From Saprospiraceae bacterium (GTDB lineage: Bacteria; Bacteroidota; Bacteroidia; Chitinophagales; Saprospiraceae): a DNA stretch of 64,000 bases. Positions 8,501 through 18,421 of this stretch are shown here, one piece after another. The notes below the pieces were generated by a model that did not search any database, had not been told where the DNA came from, and was given only the letters and a program-made list of their open reading frames with translations. A program made the position numbers and the translations under genes. The stretch covers positions 186,001 to 250,000 of the forward strand of contig JAHDEC010000001.1 of the NCBI GenBank assembly GCA_020629035.1. The letters run 5' to 3'. The number at the start of each line of letters is the position of its first letter. Positions within the stretch are counted from its first letter, which is position 1.

Positions 8501-9448
8501 TTAGTGGTCCACTTTCATGTCACCATATTCCCCATGTAAGCAGGCAATTATTTGGTTACCTCCAGGTTCTCCTGCATGATAATGATAGCCTCTAATATCA
8601 TCTTCATGCCCTCCACATTTATCCAGATTACTCGGTTTATTTCCTTCTTTATCTAATAATGCATAAATACCAAATCCATCCATTGCATATCCAATCATTG
8701 GTGCATGATTGTCACTTTGTTCGATTTCTTTTGTACATCCTGTGACTGCATGATAATGATAGCCGGAATGAGGATTTACGTGTCCTCCGCAATCATCCAG
8801 TGGGGCTATGGTATGTGCATTTAGAATGGCCTCAGTTGGTGCAGGCGGATCAAAATTTACGCCGTTGAATGCTAGGCCCATTACACCTCTTCGTACTTTC
8901 GAAGATTTACTTTTGTATATAGGCTTAATGGGAATGTGGTAGGTAGTTATATGCTCATGATAAAAGGACGGCTGACATTCTACGCAATGATTTTTATATA
9001 TTTCTTCGACATCTGGTTTTGCTGCACCTTCACATTGCTTTTGTGTGAAAGTTACTTTAATAGAGCCATCTTCATTATATAAACTCCATTTAGAGTCGGC
9101 ATAGAACTCTTTTATATTCGAAATAAAATGACCGTCCACATCATATACTTTACCTCCCTCAAACCAAATGCCTCCTTTTTCTTTTGAATCATCAATGTGT
9201 TTTGGACACCAAGGACCCATGGTATGTTCAGTCGGTTCAGATTTAACAACCAGCTTATAACATTCCGTTTTTGTACCTCCTGAAAGTTTGTATTCGATCG
9301 TTTCGATTTTCTGAAGCAAATTTTCTTTTATGAAGAAATCTGGGTTTACTGGAATGATCATTCCCTTTATTGCTTTGTTGTTCTCTTGGCAACTTGTCAT
9401 AAGAAGCATACATATACTCAGGCTTATTAAGATTTTGATTCTATTCAT
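8501..9448 (-). CDS. YHYH-domain lipoprotein
   Basis: 315 residues, lipoprotein signal with LMTSC lipobox (Cys20). Two GYHYH motifs are present in the C-terminal half (SGYHYHAVTGC and RGYHYHAGEPGG), with the connecting segment HAPMIGYAMDGFGIYALLDK that typifies the YHYH family (PF14240). Cysteines near the motifs may form disulfides. Members are secreted proteins of unknown biochemical role, often suspected of metal binding because of the His clusters. The N-terminal about 150 residues are not recognised. Possibly transcribed after the downstream-strand neighbour at 9480 (gap 31 bp). Confidence 0.85.
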   Translation of the reverse strand: MNRIKILISLSICMLLMTSCQENNKAIKGMIIPVNPDFFIKENLLQKIETIEYKLSGGTKTECYKLVVKSEPTEHTMGPWCPKHIDDSKEKGGIWFEGGKVYDVDGHFISNIKEFYADSKWSLYNEDGSIKVTFTQKQCEGAAKPDVEEIYKNHCVECQPSFYHEHITTYHIPIKPIYKSKSSKVRRGVMGLAFNGVNFDPPAPTEAILNAHTIAPLDDCGGHVNPHSGYHYHAVTGCTKEIEQSDNHAPMIGYAMDGFGIYALLDKEGNKPSNLDKCGGHEDDIRGYHYHAGEPGGNQIIACLHGEYGDMKVDH

Positions 9449-9479
9449 TTTGGTGATTTTTTCACTTTTTTGGTTGCCC

Positions 9480-10358
9480 TTAAAGTGTTTTATTAAATTG
9501 AGTATTTAAGGATTTTAATCCTTCGATATTTCGTTCAAGCACAAGTTTTACATCTTCAGTTTTTATATGTCCCAATATTCCCCATGGGCCATGATAACCT
9601 TCTTCTTTAAGCAATTTAATCATTTCAAATTCATAATCTCCTTTACCTATATCCATTATTTTAGGCCCTTCTTTTTTGACTCCATTAAGGTTGACATACG
9701 ACAAATAGGGTCTTACTAATTTTAGATTCTCTTTAAAGTTTCCAAGATCTTCATGGGCATGGTGGAAATTATAAACCATGGTGATCCCGCTTTGATCTAG
9801 TTCGTTTATTATCTTGATTTGATTCATTGGACTACCAAACCAACCCTTATGATTATATAGTGCCAACTCGCAGCCTAGTGTATCGGTTCTAGATTTGATA
9901 TAAGTAATCATATTTACAGCCACATCTAAGGCTTTCTCATCATCAAGATTTTCAAAGAAATTATTATTAAAACTCACCCAAATAGCTGGTTTTTGATCAA
10001 CTAATTTTAGTTGTGCTAGCAGTGTTTCATTTTCGGCACTTAATTGATGGAGACTGTCTTTGGAAGCATTTAACCATAGGAAAGCAGAAGTAATTTCAAT
10101 GTCATTTTCTTTTGCTAAATCAAATTCAACTTTTAACTTGTCATATTCTGCTTTTCCTCTGTTATATCCATATTTTTTCAAACCCAATTCTTTAAGCATC
10201 TCCATTCGTTGCGCTGGGTTTCTATCTAAAGAATCAAAGCCAAGAATACACCATGCAGATACTTCTTGGATATCGACGAGTTGTTCTGTATTGTGGTTAC
10301 ACCCACAAGTGAGTATCAATAATAGACAAGCGATCATTGATTTCATTAGTTTGTTCAT
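9480..10358 (-). CDS. TIM-barrel sugar phosphate isomerase/epimerase-like lipoprotein
   Basis: 292 residues with a lipoprotein signal (LILTCGC). The remainder fits the xylose-isomerase-like TIM barrel (AP_endonuc_2): strands such as ITMVYNFHHAHEDLG carrying His and Glu/Asp candidates for divalent metal binding, VRPYLSYVNLNGVKKEGPKI with a conserved Asn, then GKGDYEFEMIKLLKEEGYHG near the C-terminus, a very typical GxGxxD..ilk.L...GY.G arrangement. Envelope-anchored members are common in Bacteroidota and act on unknown sugars or carbonyl compounds. It lies in a minus-strand run with YHYH and alpha/beta hydrolase genes. Confidence 0.8.
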   Translation of the reverse strand: MNKLMKSMIACLLLILTCGCNHNTEQLVDIQEVSAWCILGFDSLDRNPAQRMEMLKELGLKKYGYNRGKAEYDKLKVEFDLAKENDIEITSAFLWLNASKDSLHQLSAENETLLAQLKLVDQKPAIWVSFNNNFFENLDDEKALDVAVNMITYIKSRTDTLGCELALYNHKGWFGSPMNQIKIINELDQSGITMVYNFHHAHEDLGNFKENLKLVRPYLSYVNLNGVKKEGPKIMDIGKGDYEFEMIKLLKEEGYHGPWGILGHIKTEDVKLVLERNIEGLKSLNTQFNKTL

Positions 10359-10412
10359 AAGCTATACGTACATTATTGATTGGTATAAAGATATCTTTTG
10401 TTAATGAGCGCT

Positions 10413-11393
10413 TCATAATTCCCAAGTCCACTTAATGATTTCTTCCACTGCCTTTGGATTTATTTCGTAGCGTGGATCTTGCTTCTCTGTTAAATAGTGA
10501 TCTACATTTTGGATAAGCTTAGTTTCAATGTTGTGATTATTCAATCGCTCCAAAACCATTAATTCATGTTGACTACTTACATGTAAATCCTCCGATCCAA
10601 TAATGTATAAAACAGGCACACTACAGTTTTTATAGGTCTTTTCATGGGCTTGTTTCATCAGGTCCACAATCACTGGATTAACGATATGCCGACCCTTCTT
10701 AAAGTCCATTTGTTTTATAATGGGTTTGGCTTTTTGCTTGGTTGTTTTAAAGTCATCTTCGAGCGAAATTATGTTAGCTAACTCATCCAAAAAATTAAGA
10801 ACTTCTGCTGATGTTTTATGCTTAACCTTGGACCATCCACCTTCCATACTAGTTGCTTGGTATTTTAGAAAAGCTCCTTTGTTTTCCACAGGAGTAGCCA
10901 TCTGTATTAAAAAATCAAAATAACAAGCTTCAGCATATGCTCCAATGGAGGCGATTCCACCTAAGCTATGCCCCAATACGCCAATTTTTTTATTTGACAT
11001 ACCTTTCTTTTCCTTCAGTCCTTGAAAAATACAAACTACATCGCTTGTTAGACTCGAAGCCATATCATCAAATTTGCCAGTAGATTTTCCAATACCTCTA
11101 TCATCAAATCTACATACCGCAATGCCTTGTTCCAAGAAATACTCAGCTAGCCTATAGTGTGAATGTCTAGTATCTTTCCCACTGCCTGGTATGATTATTA
11201 TTAGCTTTTCAAATCCCTCTTTAGGATAAATCAATGTTCCAGCAAGTTGTAGATTGTCCTCGGCATTAAAAAAAGATAACTCCTCCAATGCTAAATTATC
11301 TGTCCGATTAATTTTTTGTTCGTACTTAAAAATAGCTTGTCCCCCAGCGTTGTAAGTAAAAAAGATGAACAGAATTAATTGTCTAAATTTCAT
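10413..11393 (-). CDS. Secreted alpha/beta hydrolase
   Basis: 326 residues with a cleavable signal peptide of about 19 residues (ends TYNAGGQA). Alpha/beta hydrolase core: nucleophile elbow GHSLGG near residue 142, preceded by the oxyanion-type IIPGSGKDTR near 68 and CRFDDRGIGKSTG near 95. The acid is probably the Asp in GSEDLHV near 268 and the base the His in NVDHYLT near 299. This arrangement suits the dienelactone-hydrolase/S9-like group of esterases or acyl-hydrolases; substrate unknown. The gene starts about 145 bp after the end of the large T9SS gene. Confidence 0.82.
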   Translation of the reverse strand: MKFRQLILFIFFTYNAGGQAIFKYEQKINRTDNLALEELSFFNAEDNLQLAGTLIYPKEGFEKLIIIIPGSGKDTRHSHYRLAEYFLEQGIAVCRFDDRGIGKSTGKFDDMASSLTSDVVCIFQGLKEKKGMSNKKIGVLGHSLGGIASIGAYAEACYFDFLIQMATPVENKGAFLKYQATSMEGGWSKVKHKTSAEVLNFLDELANIISLEDDFKTTKQKAKPIIKQMDFKKGRHIVNPVIVDLMKQAHEKTYKNCSVPVLYIIGSEDLHVSSQHELMVLERLNNHNIETKLIQNVDHYLTEKQDPRYEINPKAVEEIIKWTWEL

Positions 11394-11538
11394 TATCTCC
11401 TGTGTTGAGTGGGCTTCAAAAGAATGATGAAGAAGGTCTTGTTTCTCCTTTAAATCACCCCATGTTTAGCCTTAAGTTCTTTCACGTATGTTTATGGTTT
11501 ACTTTCAATAGGTATTTAATTATTAAAGGAGTTAACCA

Positions 11539-14500
11539 TCATCTACCAATAACTATTTGCTCAATCACCTTATTATCAGTAAGTACATCTCTAAGCACCA
11601 ATAAATAGTTTCCTGAAGGAATATCTCCTACATCTATTTGCCCAACATTGGTAATAGACCTTATTACTTTTCCATGTAAATCGTACAAATTAGCATGGAA
11701 AAACAAATCGCCATTTACTCTAATGTTTATAATGTCACTTGCTGGGTTTGGATAAATATCAATCTTAGCATTAGCTATAGTGTAGCTAGACGAAACTAAA
11801 TCCGTACCATCACAATCTTCATCAATATCATTGTTGGCTATTTCTTCTGCATCTGGATTTATATCTGGATTATTATCGTCGCAATCAGTATCTGAGTCGA
11901 AACCATCTTGATCTAAATCATCATCTAAGGTGGCTTCATCACAATCATCGTCTATTCCATTATATACTAATTCTTCTTGTCCAGGATTTACAGCTGGATT
12001 AGCATCATCACAATCCACATCACTATAAAATCCATCACCATCAGCGTCTTCCAAATCTGGATTGTAAAATCCAAAATCAATCGTATTGTTTCCAGCTGGA
12101 TCATAATCAATTAATCCATCTTGAGGATCACCATCATTTAAAGGCTCGCCATCCACGGTAAGCGTAACAATTCCAGAGAAGATATCTGTAAAAGCATTAC
12201 CGAAACCATTGTTATCGAAGTCAACATCATTATTTGCATCTGCCACAAAACCTGTAGTGGATACAAAATTTTCTAAAGGTTCGCCTGGGCCCCAATTATC
12301 TACCTGCCAAACAAAAGTCACGTAGTTGCCAGGGAGTAGGCCGCCAAAACGATAATAACCTTCTTCATCAGTCACTTGGACACCACCAAAACCTCCAGAA
12401 TCTGGAATTTCATCTCCGTCCGAATCTCGCCATATTACCACCGAAACTCCAGGTATTCCAGGTTCCTCAGGATCATTGATTCCATTTCTATTGTAATCAT
12501 TCCAAACTCGATTTCCGATCGAAACTAATTCTGGGCTTAAGAGTACATCATTACAATTTGCCCTACAAAAGGACATATCATTAATAGCGTAAATCATTTC
12601 TTCTCCTAATGACTTTCCTACTTCTAAAAAGGTAAGTGCATTATTGTTAAAGTGATGAATGGCATTCTCCGGAGACTCTTCTAAAGACTGATAGAATAAT
12701 TTGGTGTTTACAAAGCCAACCTTGCCTCCAAAAGCTTCATCATTACATCCTACATTTTCTTGTGCCACGGATATAATTTCTTGCATGTCTCTAACCCAAG
12801 AATCATTCGAGCTTAATAAACCACCATGACCAGAACTCGCGATAACAAATGGAAGATCTGGTGTTTCTAAATCAGCTCTAACATCGTTTACAAGATGATT
12901 TAAATTACTTTCATACTCATTTAAGAAAGCTTCAGACGCACCATCATTCCAGCCTTGGAACCAAGCAAAACCAGCAATTTCATGCCGAGCTTCTCCTATG
13001 CTTGGAAATTCCGTAGCTATATTTTGAGTAACATTTCTAACTTGATCTATCATGGTGGTGTAAAGCGATCCAGTCGTTCCCCCTGCTGAAGGAGGACGAA
13101 AACTTTCAGCTAAACTTGCACCACCCCAAGCCGTCTTAATAATTAATATCGGATCGTCATAATATCGATCCAACTCATGGGCGAACATCAATTCGGGTCC
13201 AAATAAATTTTCATTGGCTCCTTGACCAACCGTGACATTGGACCTAATAAGCTCATTGCCATTATCGAAATATAAATAGGCATCATCAAGTGTATTCCAG
13301 TTGTTTGCAGTGCCAATGTCAGACCATTCACCATCCTCATCTCCTTGGATGACATCCACTAAACTCCCAGGATCATTTTCCGGGTCCTCGATAGTCCCAT
13401 AACCTTGCATATTAGACTGGCCAGCTAAAATAAATACTCGTAATTTCTTGCTGCTTTTTTCTTGTCTAGTCACAATCGGCACATAACCAATCTCTAAACC
13501 GCTTGGCGGTTTAACAATGACATTAGGATCAATGGTCGCTAAACTACCAACGGAAGGTGGCTCCAAATACTCATCTGTATAATGCCAGTTGGCATGGATT
13601 AATTCGACTCTTTCTTGCATCTTTTCTCGGACATCATCTGGATAGTTTGCGTGTATTACTGCAGGTTGGTCGATAAATCGATACCAATAATAAGTTAAGG
13701 TACTCCCATCACCCAAATCTACTTCAAAAGGCCCTGCACTCGGCCCTGGATTATTCCAAGGTCCGTTTGGATCTTGCCATTCGCAATCGGGTTCTAGTGG
13801 CGTCAGGTAGGTAATTTCACTTCTTTCGCTTATAGGTACTGGCGTTTCTAGCAGGTTAGTGGAGCTAGGCACCTCGGTTTCATGAATGGGACTCCATTCA
13901 TCGTTATCGTTGAGTTTGAAATATTCAGGGAGCAAAAAGTTGGTTTCTTTCTTACTCACTATATCGAGATCAAAAGTATAGCCCATGGTATTGGCCGATT
14001 GCTGGGCATTGTTCATGAAGACTAAATCTATTTCATGTTCGATCCCATCTTGACCATCTTCCGTTATTTCACCTATCAAGGAGCCACCATTATTTACAAA
14101 AGAGACATCGAATATTCCTGCTTGACTTAGAGCGGGTTCTACTTTTTCACCACCATTAAACCAAGATTCCATAGCTGTCCAAAGTGCATCTTTGGAGTAT
14201 ACTGATATTTTGTTCATCAATATCGCATTATTGTCACCACATGAAGGCAATTGCATAGCGGCTATTTTCGCATATGGAATACCATCATCATCTTTCGAGA
14301 TAATGGCGGGAGAATCTGCATGTTCTAAACCAAAACCTATATTGGGATCCGAGGGTCTACTGTCTAAAAACAATCCTTCTAAACTTGGGTCTTGCAATAC
14401 TGGCTCAGTCCAGAAAGTGGGTAAAAAGAAGCTTGCTGGTCCTTTAAAATTGGTAGAGTTAAGAAAGAGTGTCCAACATTGATTCCCTGTATTAATAGCT

Positions 14501-15144
14501 TGTCCAGCTGTTTCACTTAGTGGGTCTGTTAATGGCAAAGGAGTGTAGCCATAGCCAAACAACTCACCATTGAGACTTTGTGCCATATTTAATCCATCAG
14601 GTGCCCATAAAAGCGCATTAGATAATTGGGCTACACCGTATTTTCCTCCGGGTGTACTCCAGTCTCTCTGACCATTAGGCAAATTATTACTTCGACCTGC
14701 ACCGGGTCCATTGGCCCAAGCAAAAAAGTTAAACGATACACCACCCATGATAAACTTGGGTGCTTCTTTTCCAAAGCGAGTGTCTCCCCACCAGCCTAAA
14801 CCACCTTCGATGGTAGTGTAAAATTGCTCGGGCTCATCTCCTGTGCGTTGGGTACTTAACCAACAGCCAGCTAAACCCATTTGGAAATTAGAGGCTCCTG
14901 GATATTGAGCAAATGTAGGCCATGCCGCACTATACAATGTGTAGCCTGAACCAAATGCATCATCACTGACATTTTCGGTTGTTATCCAAGTAAAACCACT
15001 TCTATTTCCATTGGTAATTTGCCCGATTGTATCATTGGAAAAAAAGGAAACCAGTGAAAAAATTAGCAGAAGAAAAAAGAAATTTGGTCCACTATTGTTC
15101 CTTTGCTCGATCGAAAATTGAGATCTAAAAAATGGTTTTTTCAT
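11539..15144 (-). CDS. Large mosaic T9SS-secreted protein with a sialate-O-acetylesterase-like domain
   Basis: 1201 residues. Order of parts: extended signal peptide (hydrophobic stretch at 23-38); an unrecognised Trp/Asn-rich domain to about residue 560; a SASA/GDSL-type esterase domain opening with RVFILAGQSNMQGYG near 572-586, whose GQSN holds the nucleophile Ser; an SdrD-B-like repeat (RVWNDYNRNGINDPEEPGIP) near 880; two or three MopE-type Cys-Asp repeats (DADGDGF...DCDD, ..GIDDDCDE) near 1030-1100, which are putative calcium binders; and a T9SS type A sorting domain (YPNPASDIINIRV... to the end). It should be exported and attached at or released from the surface. The mosaic suggests carbohydrate-ester hydrolysis at the cell surface. 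The N-terminal half is unassigned. Confidence 0.85.
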   Translation of the reverse strand: MKKPFFRSQFSIEQRNNSGPNFFFLLLIFSLVSFFSNDTIGQITNGNRSGFTWITTENVSDDAFGSGYTLYSAAWPTFAQYPGASNFQMGLAGCWLSTQRTGDEPEQFYTTIEGGLGWWGDTRFGKEAPKFIMGGVSFNFFAWANGPGAGRSNNLPNGQRDWSTPGGKYGVAQLSNALLWAPDGLNMAQSLNGELFGYGYTPLPLTDPLSETAGQAINTGNQCWTLFLNSTNFKGPASFFLPTFWTEPVLQDPSLEGLFLDSRPSDPNIGFGLEHADSPAIISKDDDGIPYAKIAAMQLPSCGDNNAILMNKISVYSKDALWTAMESWFNGGEKVEPALSQAGIFDVSFVNNGGSLIGEITEDGQDGIEHEIDLVFMNNAQQSANTMGYTFDLDIVSKKETNFLLPEYFKLNDNDEWSPIHETEVPSSTNLLETPVPISERSEITYLTPLEPDCEWQDPNGPWNNPGPSAGPFEVDLGDGSTLTYYWYRFIDQPAVIHANYPDDVREKMQERVELIHANWHYTDEYLEPPSVGSLATIDPNVIVKPPSGLEIGYVPIVTRQEKSSKKLRVFILAGQSNMQGYGTIEDPENDPGSLVDVIQGDEDGEWSDIGTANNWNTLDDAYLYFDNGNELIRSNVTVGQGANENLFGPELMFAHELDRYYDDPILIIKTAWGGASLAESFRPPSAGGTTGSLYTTMIDQVRNVTQNIATEFPSIGEARHEIAGFAWFQGWNDGASEAFLNEYESNLNHLVNDVRADLETPDLPFVIASSGHGGLLSSNDSWVRDMQEIISVAQENVGCNDEAFGGKVGFVNTKLFYQSLEESPENAIHHFNNNALTFLEVGKSLGEEMIYAINDMSFCRANCNDVLLSPELVSIGNRVWNDYNRNGINDPEEPGIPGVSVVIWRDSDGDEIPDSGGFGGVQVTDEEGYYRFGGLLPGNYVTFVWQVDNWGPGEPLENFVSTTGFVADANNDVDFDNNGFGNAFTDIFSGIVTLTVDGEPLNDGDPQDGLIDYDPAGNNTIDFGFYNPDLEDADGDGFYSDVDCDDANPAVNPGQEELVYNGIDDDCDEATLDDDLDQDGFDSDTDCDDNNPDINPDAEEIANNDIDEDCDGTDLVSSSYTIANAKIDIYPNPASDIINIRVNGDLFFHANLYDLHGKVIRSITNVGQIDVGDIPSGNYLLVLRDVLTDNKVIEQIVIGR

Positions 15145-15213
15145 TTGTATGTCTTGAATTTGATAGGTCTTAAATACATAGCATGATGCCTAAAAGGTAA
15201 GGACTATCCACCA

Positions 15214-15954
15214 TTATTCTTGAATGACGCGGCTTATATTTTCTATCAAGAAGCTATTATTATTTTCGAGATAGTAGACTTTGGTGCTTTTCTCTTTCTT
15301 GCCATCATTAACATACATGATGCCTGTTGCGCGTCTGCCATTTCCAATACTCAGTGGTGATGGATTTAAATTGAAGAGCTTTTCTGTGTACACTTTATCA
15401 AGCAGTTGTGCCTGTTTTTTACTGCAGTGACATTTAGGCAAACGATATTGTTCAGTAAGATTATTACAGGACAATAGCGAATTAATGGCTTGGTCTATGT
15501 TTAGTTTTATTTGTTTCAATGTTGCTTTCTGTTGAGCAAAAGACGCTAAGTGATTTAGTGTGTCGACAAAGTTTGTATGCTTTGAGTGGATGGATATCTT
15601 ATAGTGTTTTGGCCAATGTTGTGTATCTTTATTAAGGTGTTTATAACTCACTAAAACACTATCGTCTTTATAGTAATAGCTCGTTTTTATAAGTAGTCCA
15701 GCTGCATTGTAGATATTTGTCTGATGAAGGTTCTGGCCACCTTTAAATACAATGATAGATTCTTGTAGGTTCGATTCGTCCTTGTAGATGGGCAGGATTG
15801 TGTAGTTACATCCAAAATCACCGACAAGGACTTTATTGATCTCATCAGCTGTTTGTTTATGCTCTTTCAATGCCAGTTGACTTTTGCAACTTAAGCAAAG
15901 TATGAATACTATAAAGGCTAGGCATTGAGCGATATATGAGTAAGGTCTTTTAAT
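15214..15954 (-). CDS. Unrecognised lipoprotein, apparently with an ATT start
   Basis: Conventional starts give at best a TTG at 15870 that lacks any signal peptide. The frame is open further upstream to a TAA at 15966-15964. Starting at ATT (15954-15952) adds 28 residues, KRPYSYIAQCLAFIVFILCL then SC, a textbook lipoprotein signal with an LCLSC lipobox followed by KSQ. No ATG, GTG or TTG exists in frame that would include it. The mature protein (about 220 residues) has a CHCSKK motif near the middle and no recognised domain. Either a rare ATT initiation or a mutated start. The spacer to the large gene at 11539-15144 is 69 bp. Confidence 0.6.
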   Translation of the reverse strand: MKRPYSYIAQCLAFIVFILCLSCKSQLALKEHKQTADEINKVLVGDFGCNYTILPIYKDESNLQESIIVFKGGQNLHQTNIYNAAGLLIKTSYYYKDDSVLVSYKHLNKDTQHWPKHYKISIHSKHTNFVDTLNHLASFAQQKATLKQIKLNIDQAINSLLSCNNLTEQYRLPKCHCSKKQAQLLDKVYTEKLFNLNPSPLSIGNGRRATGIMYVNDGKKEKSTKVYYLENNNSFLIENISRVIQE

Positions 15955-16124
15955 GTTTGTTATTTAAGTTTTTGTAGACTTTTTTAAAGATATAGCCTTC
16001 TCATTACAACTCAAGCCACTTTTACGACGGTTCAACTTTTATTCCTTCCATTTGCTTCAAAAGCATGGCATATTTGGATTATCAATTGATATGCAACTTA
16101 TTATTAATTATCAAATCACAAAAA

Positions 16125-16538
16125 ATGTCTTACTCAACTATATTTTCATTAGCTAATATGCTCGCCATGTTTATGTGGCTTTTAATGTTGATTGTACCAA
16201 ATTGGAAACCCACGAAGTTCTTGGTCGATTATAAGATAATCCCTATAGCTTTATCAGGGCTGTATGGATTCTATATTATCCAAACTATGCAACAGGGTAT
16301 TGCGATGAATTTTGGAAGTTTAGATGGAGTTATGGGTTTATTTACTCATGAAAGTGCGACGCTCGCAGGTTGGCTGCATTACCTAGCTTTTGATTTGTTA
16401 GTGGGTATGTGGATGCTTACTCAAAATAGAACGATCGGCATACATCCACTGCTAATGATACCTTGTTTGCTTGGTTCTTTTATGTTAGGTCCTATTGGGT
16501 TCTTAGTATTTATTTTATTTAAAAAACTTACAAAATAG
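16125..16538 (+). CDS. ABA4-like (DUF4281) membrane protein
   Basis: 137 residues from the ATG at 16125. The frame extends 20 codons further up (ATG at 16065), but the later start gives the usual family N-terminus MSYSTIFSLANMLAMFMWLL. Four transmembrane helices are predicted. The block HESATLAGWLHYLAFDLLVG with FMLGPIGFLVF near the end is diagnostic of the ABA4-like/DUF4281 family, named after a plant protein involved in neoxanthin synthesis; the bacterial role is unknown. It is followed after 6 bp by another membrane protein and then a LytS/LytTR pair, apparently one operon. Confidence 0.8.
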   Translation: MSYSTIFSLANMLAMFMWLLMLIVPNWKPTKFLVDYKIIPIALSGLYGFYIIQTMQQGIAMNFGSLDGVMGLFTHESATLAGWLHYLAFDLLVGMWMLTQNRTIGIHPLLMIPCLLGSFMLGPIGFLVFILFKKLTK

Positions 16539-16544
16539 AAGATC

Positions 16545-17345
16545 ATGAATGATGTAAAAATGGTGTATCACACGATAAAGAATGAAAGTCCAGTTGTTTT
16601 TTGGATACTTGTTTCCCATGCTTTAATGTTTGTGTTGTGTCTGATAGGTTTAGCGGTAGATGATCGAGTATTATTGGGTGTAAATGTTTGGATCAAGCCT
16701 TTAAAATTTGTTATTTCTTCGGCTATATATATTGCTACTGTTGCCTTTTTATTACCTCTCTATCCTTATTCAAAGAAGAAGCAAAAAATCATTAATGGTA
16801 TAGTTGCTTGGACTATGTTAGTGGATGTAATTATCATTGTGTTGCAAGGGTATAGAGGAGTGCAATCGCATTACAATGTCAGCACAGCATTTGATGGAAT
16901 ATTGTTTATGATCATGGGCGTATTTGTAGGGATTAATGTGATTTTTATGGCCTTGTTTATTATTGATAGCATTCGATTAAAACTAAAGACTACTAAATCA
17001 ATCCAATGGGCTATTGTATTAGGTTGGTTGGTTGTATTTTTTGGGAGTTGGATTGGTGGACAGATGATCAGTCAGTTTGCTCATAATGTAGGTGTTGCTG
17101 ATGGTGGAGCTGGAATCCCAGTCTTAAATTGGAGTACGATTGCAGGAGATTTGAGAGTAGCCCACTTTTTTGGATTACATGGAATACAGATTATTCCAAT
17201 ATTTGCTTACTTACTATTTAAAAAATGGCAAGCTACTGATAAACAACAAATAGCCTTAGTGACTATATTTGGGTTAATCTATGCAGGATTAATTGGCTTC
17301 ACCTTTTACCAAGCAAAGCAAGGCTTACCCTTTATAGGTCTTTAG
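16545..17345 (+). CDS. Seven-helix membrane protein
   Basis: 266 residues with about seven hydrophobic helices. A conserved-looking loop (LNWSTIAGDLRVAHFFGLHG) sits before helix 6, with His and Asp residues that could be functional. I know this as a conserved hypothetical type that often follows ABA4-like genes, but cannot name a family or activity. It lies 6 bp after the ABA4-like gene and 11 bp before the histidine kinase gene, so all four are probably co-transcribed. Confidence 0.75.
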   Translation: MNDVKMVYHTIKNESPVVFWILVSHALMFVLCLIGLAVDDRVLLGVNVWIKPLKFVISSAIYIATVAFLLPLYPYSKKKQKIINGIVAWTMLVDVIIIVLQGYRGVQSHYNVSTAFDGILFMIMGVFVGINVIFMALFIIDSIRLKLKTTKSIQWAIVLGWLVVFFGSWIGGQMISQFAHNVGVADGGAGIPVLNWSTIAGDLRVAHFFGLHGIQIIPIFAYLLFKKWQATDKQQIALVTIFGLIYAGLIGFTFYQAKQGLPFIGL

Positions 17346-17356
17346 AACCATTACGA

Positions 17357-18421
17357 ATGAGTATAATTAGCAGAAGAGTCAAGTATTTAGGATTTAATGA
17401 CATCCTTTTCGGTTTATCAGGGGTGATTATCCTAAGCCTTATTATCGACTATCTTTTTAATAATTCTTTTGTTAGACTTCCGCTTGGTAAAGCAATGGTT
17501 AATTGGGGAGTTTCCTTGTTTTTCTCGATTATAAACTGGGTTATTTTGACGGAAATATTAATTGCTCTAAGGAAGCGTTTTCCTTCCATTGAAGATACCT
17601 TGAAACGCATTCTCATATTATTGGTTTTTATTGTCGTGACGATTGTTACGGTAGATATTATCGGTGGAATATTGCTAAACTTTGCTTTTGGAGGTAATTA
17701 TAATCCAATCCAACGAAATAAATTACTTGTCCCTATCTTATTAATAAGTGTTATGACTATGGCGATTTACGAAGCCATCTATTTTCTGATTAAATTAAAA
17801 AAATCGATTAGGGAAGAGGAGCATGCAAAACAGGCTATTGTGCAGGCACAGCTAGATGGCTTAAGGAATCAGGCACAGCCACACTTCTTGTTTAATAGTT
17901 TAAACACCTTGCGGGATATCATCGAAGAAAACCCTAAAACTGATGCGATAAACTTTGTAAATAAACTGTCTGATGTTTATCGATTTACCTTAGAATCAGG
18001 CAATAGTCATAGGGTTTCTTTAGCAGACGAACTGAAATTTTCGAGGGCATATATTCATATCCAAAATGAAAGATTTGGAGACAATTTGCAGGTTGATTGG
18101 GATTTGCCAGCGGAAAACTTAAAGCTTATGATCGCACCCATGAGCATTCAGATGTTGCTAGAAAATGCGATAAAACACAACGTAATTTCTAAATCCAAAC
18201 CACTTAGAATAAAGGTTTCAGTAATAGATAACTTTCTAATAGTTCACAATAAAATTCAGAAGAAAAATACGCAAATAGCATCCACCAAAATTGGATTAGA
18301 AAATATTAAAAAGCGATATGATTTTTTAACGGATATACCCGTTCAAGTAGAAGATGATGGTCTACACTTTACCGTTTCATTACCCTTACTAAATCAAACA
18401 AAATCTATACAAGAGGTATGA
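17357..18421 (+). CDS. LytS-type sensor histidine kinase
   Basis: 354 residues. Four transmembrane helices fill residues 15-145, a short coiled linker follows, then the His_kinase domain (PF06580) with QPHFLFNSLN; the phospho-accepting His is residue 176. An ATP-binding domain follows (PMSIQMLLENAIKHN, N-box near 255-270, and KIGLENIKKRY). No extracellular sensor domain is present, so the membrane part probably senses the signal, perhaps with the two upstream membrane proteins. The stop overlaps the response regulator start by 4 bp (ATGA). Confidence 0.93.
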   Translation: MSIISRRVKYLGFNDILFGLSGVIILSLIIDYLFNNSFVRLPLGKAMVNWGVSLFFSIINWVILTEILIALRKRFPSIEDTLKRILILLVFIVVTIVTVDIIGGILLNFAFGGNYNPIQRNKLLVPILLISVMTMAIYEAIYFLIKLKKSIREEEHAKQAIVQAQLDGLRNQAQPHFLFNSLNTLRDIIEENPKTDAINFVNKLSDVYRFTLESGNSHRVSLADELKFSRAYIHIQNERFGDNLQVDWDLPAENLKLMIAPMSIQMLLENAIKHNVISKSKPLRIKVSVIDNFLIVHNKIQKKNTQIASTKIGLENIKKRYDFLTDIPVQVEDDGLHFTVSLPLLNQTKSIQEV

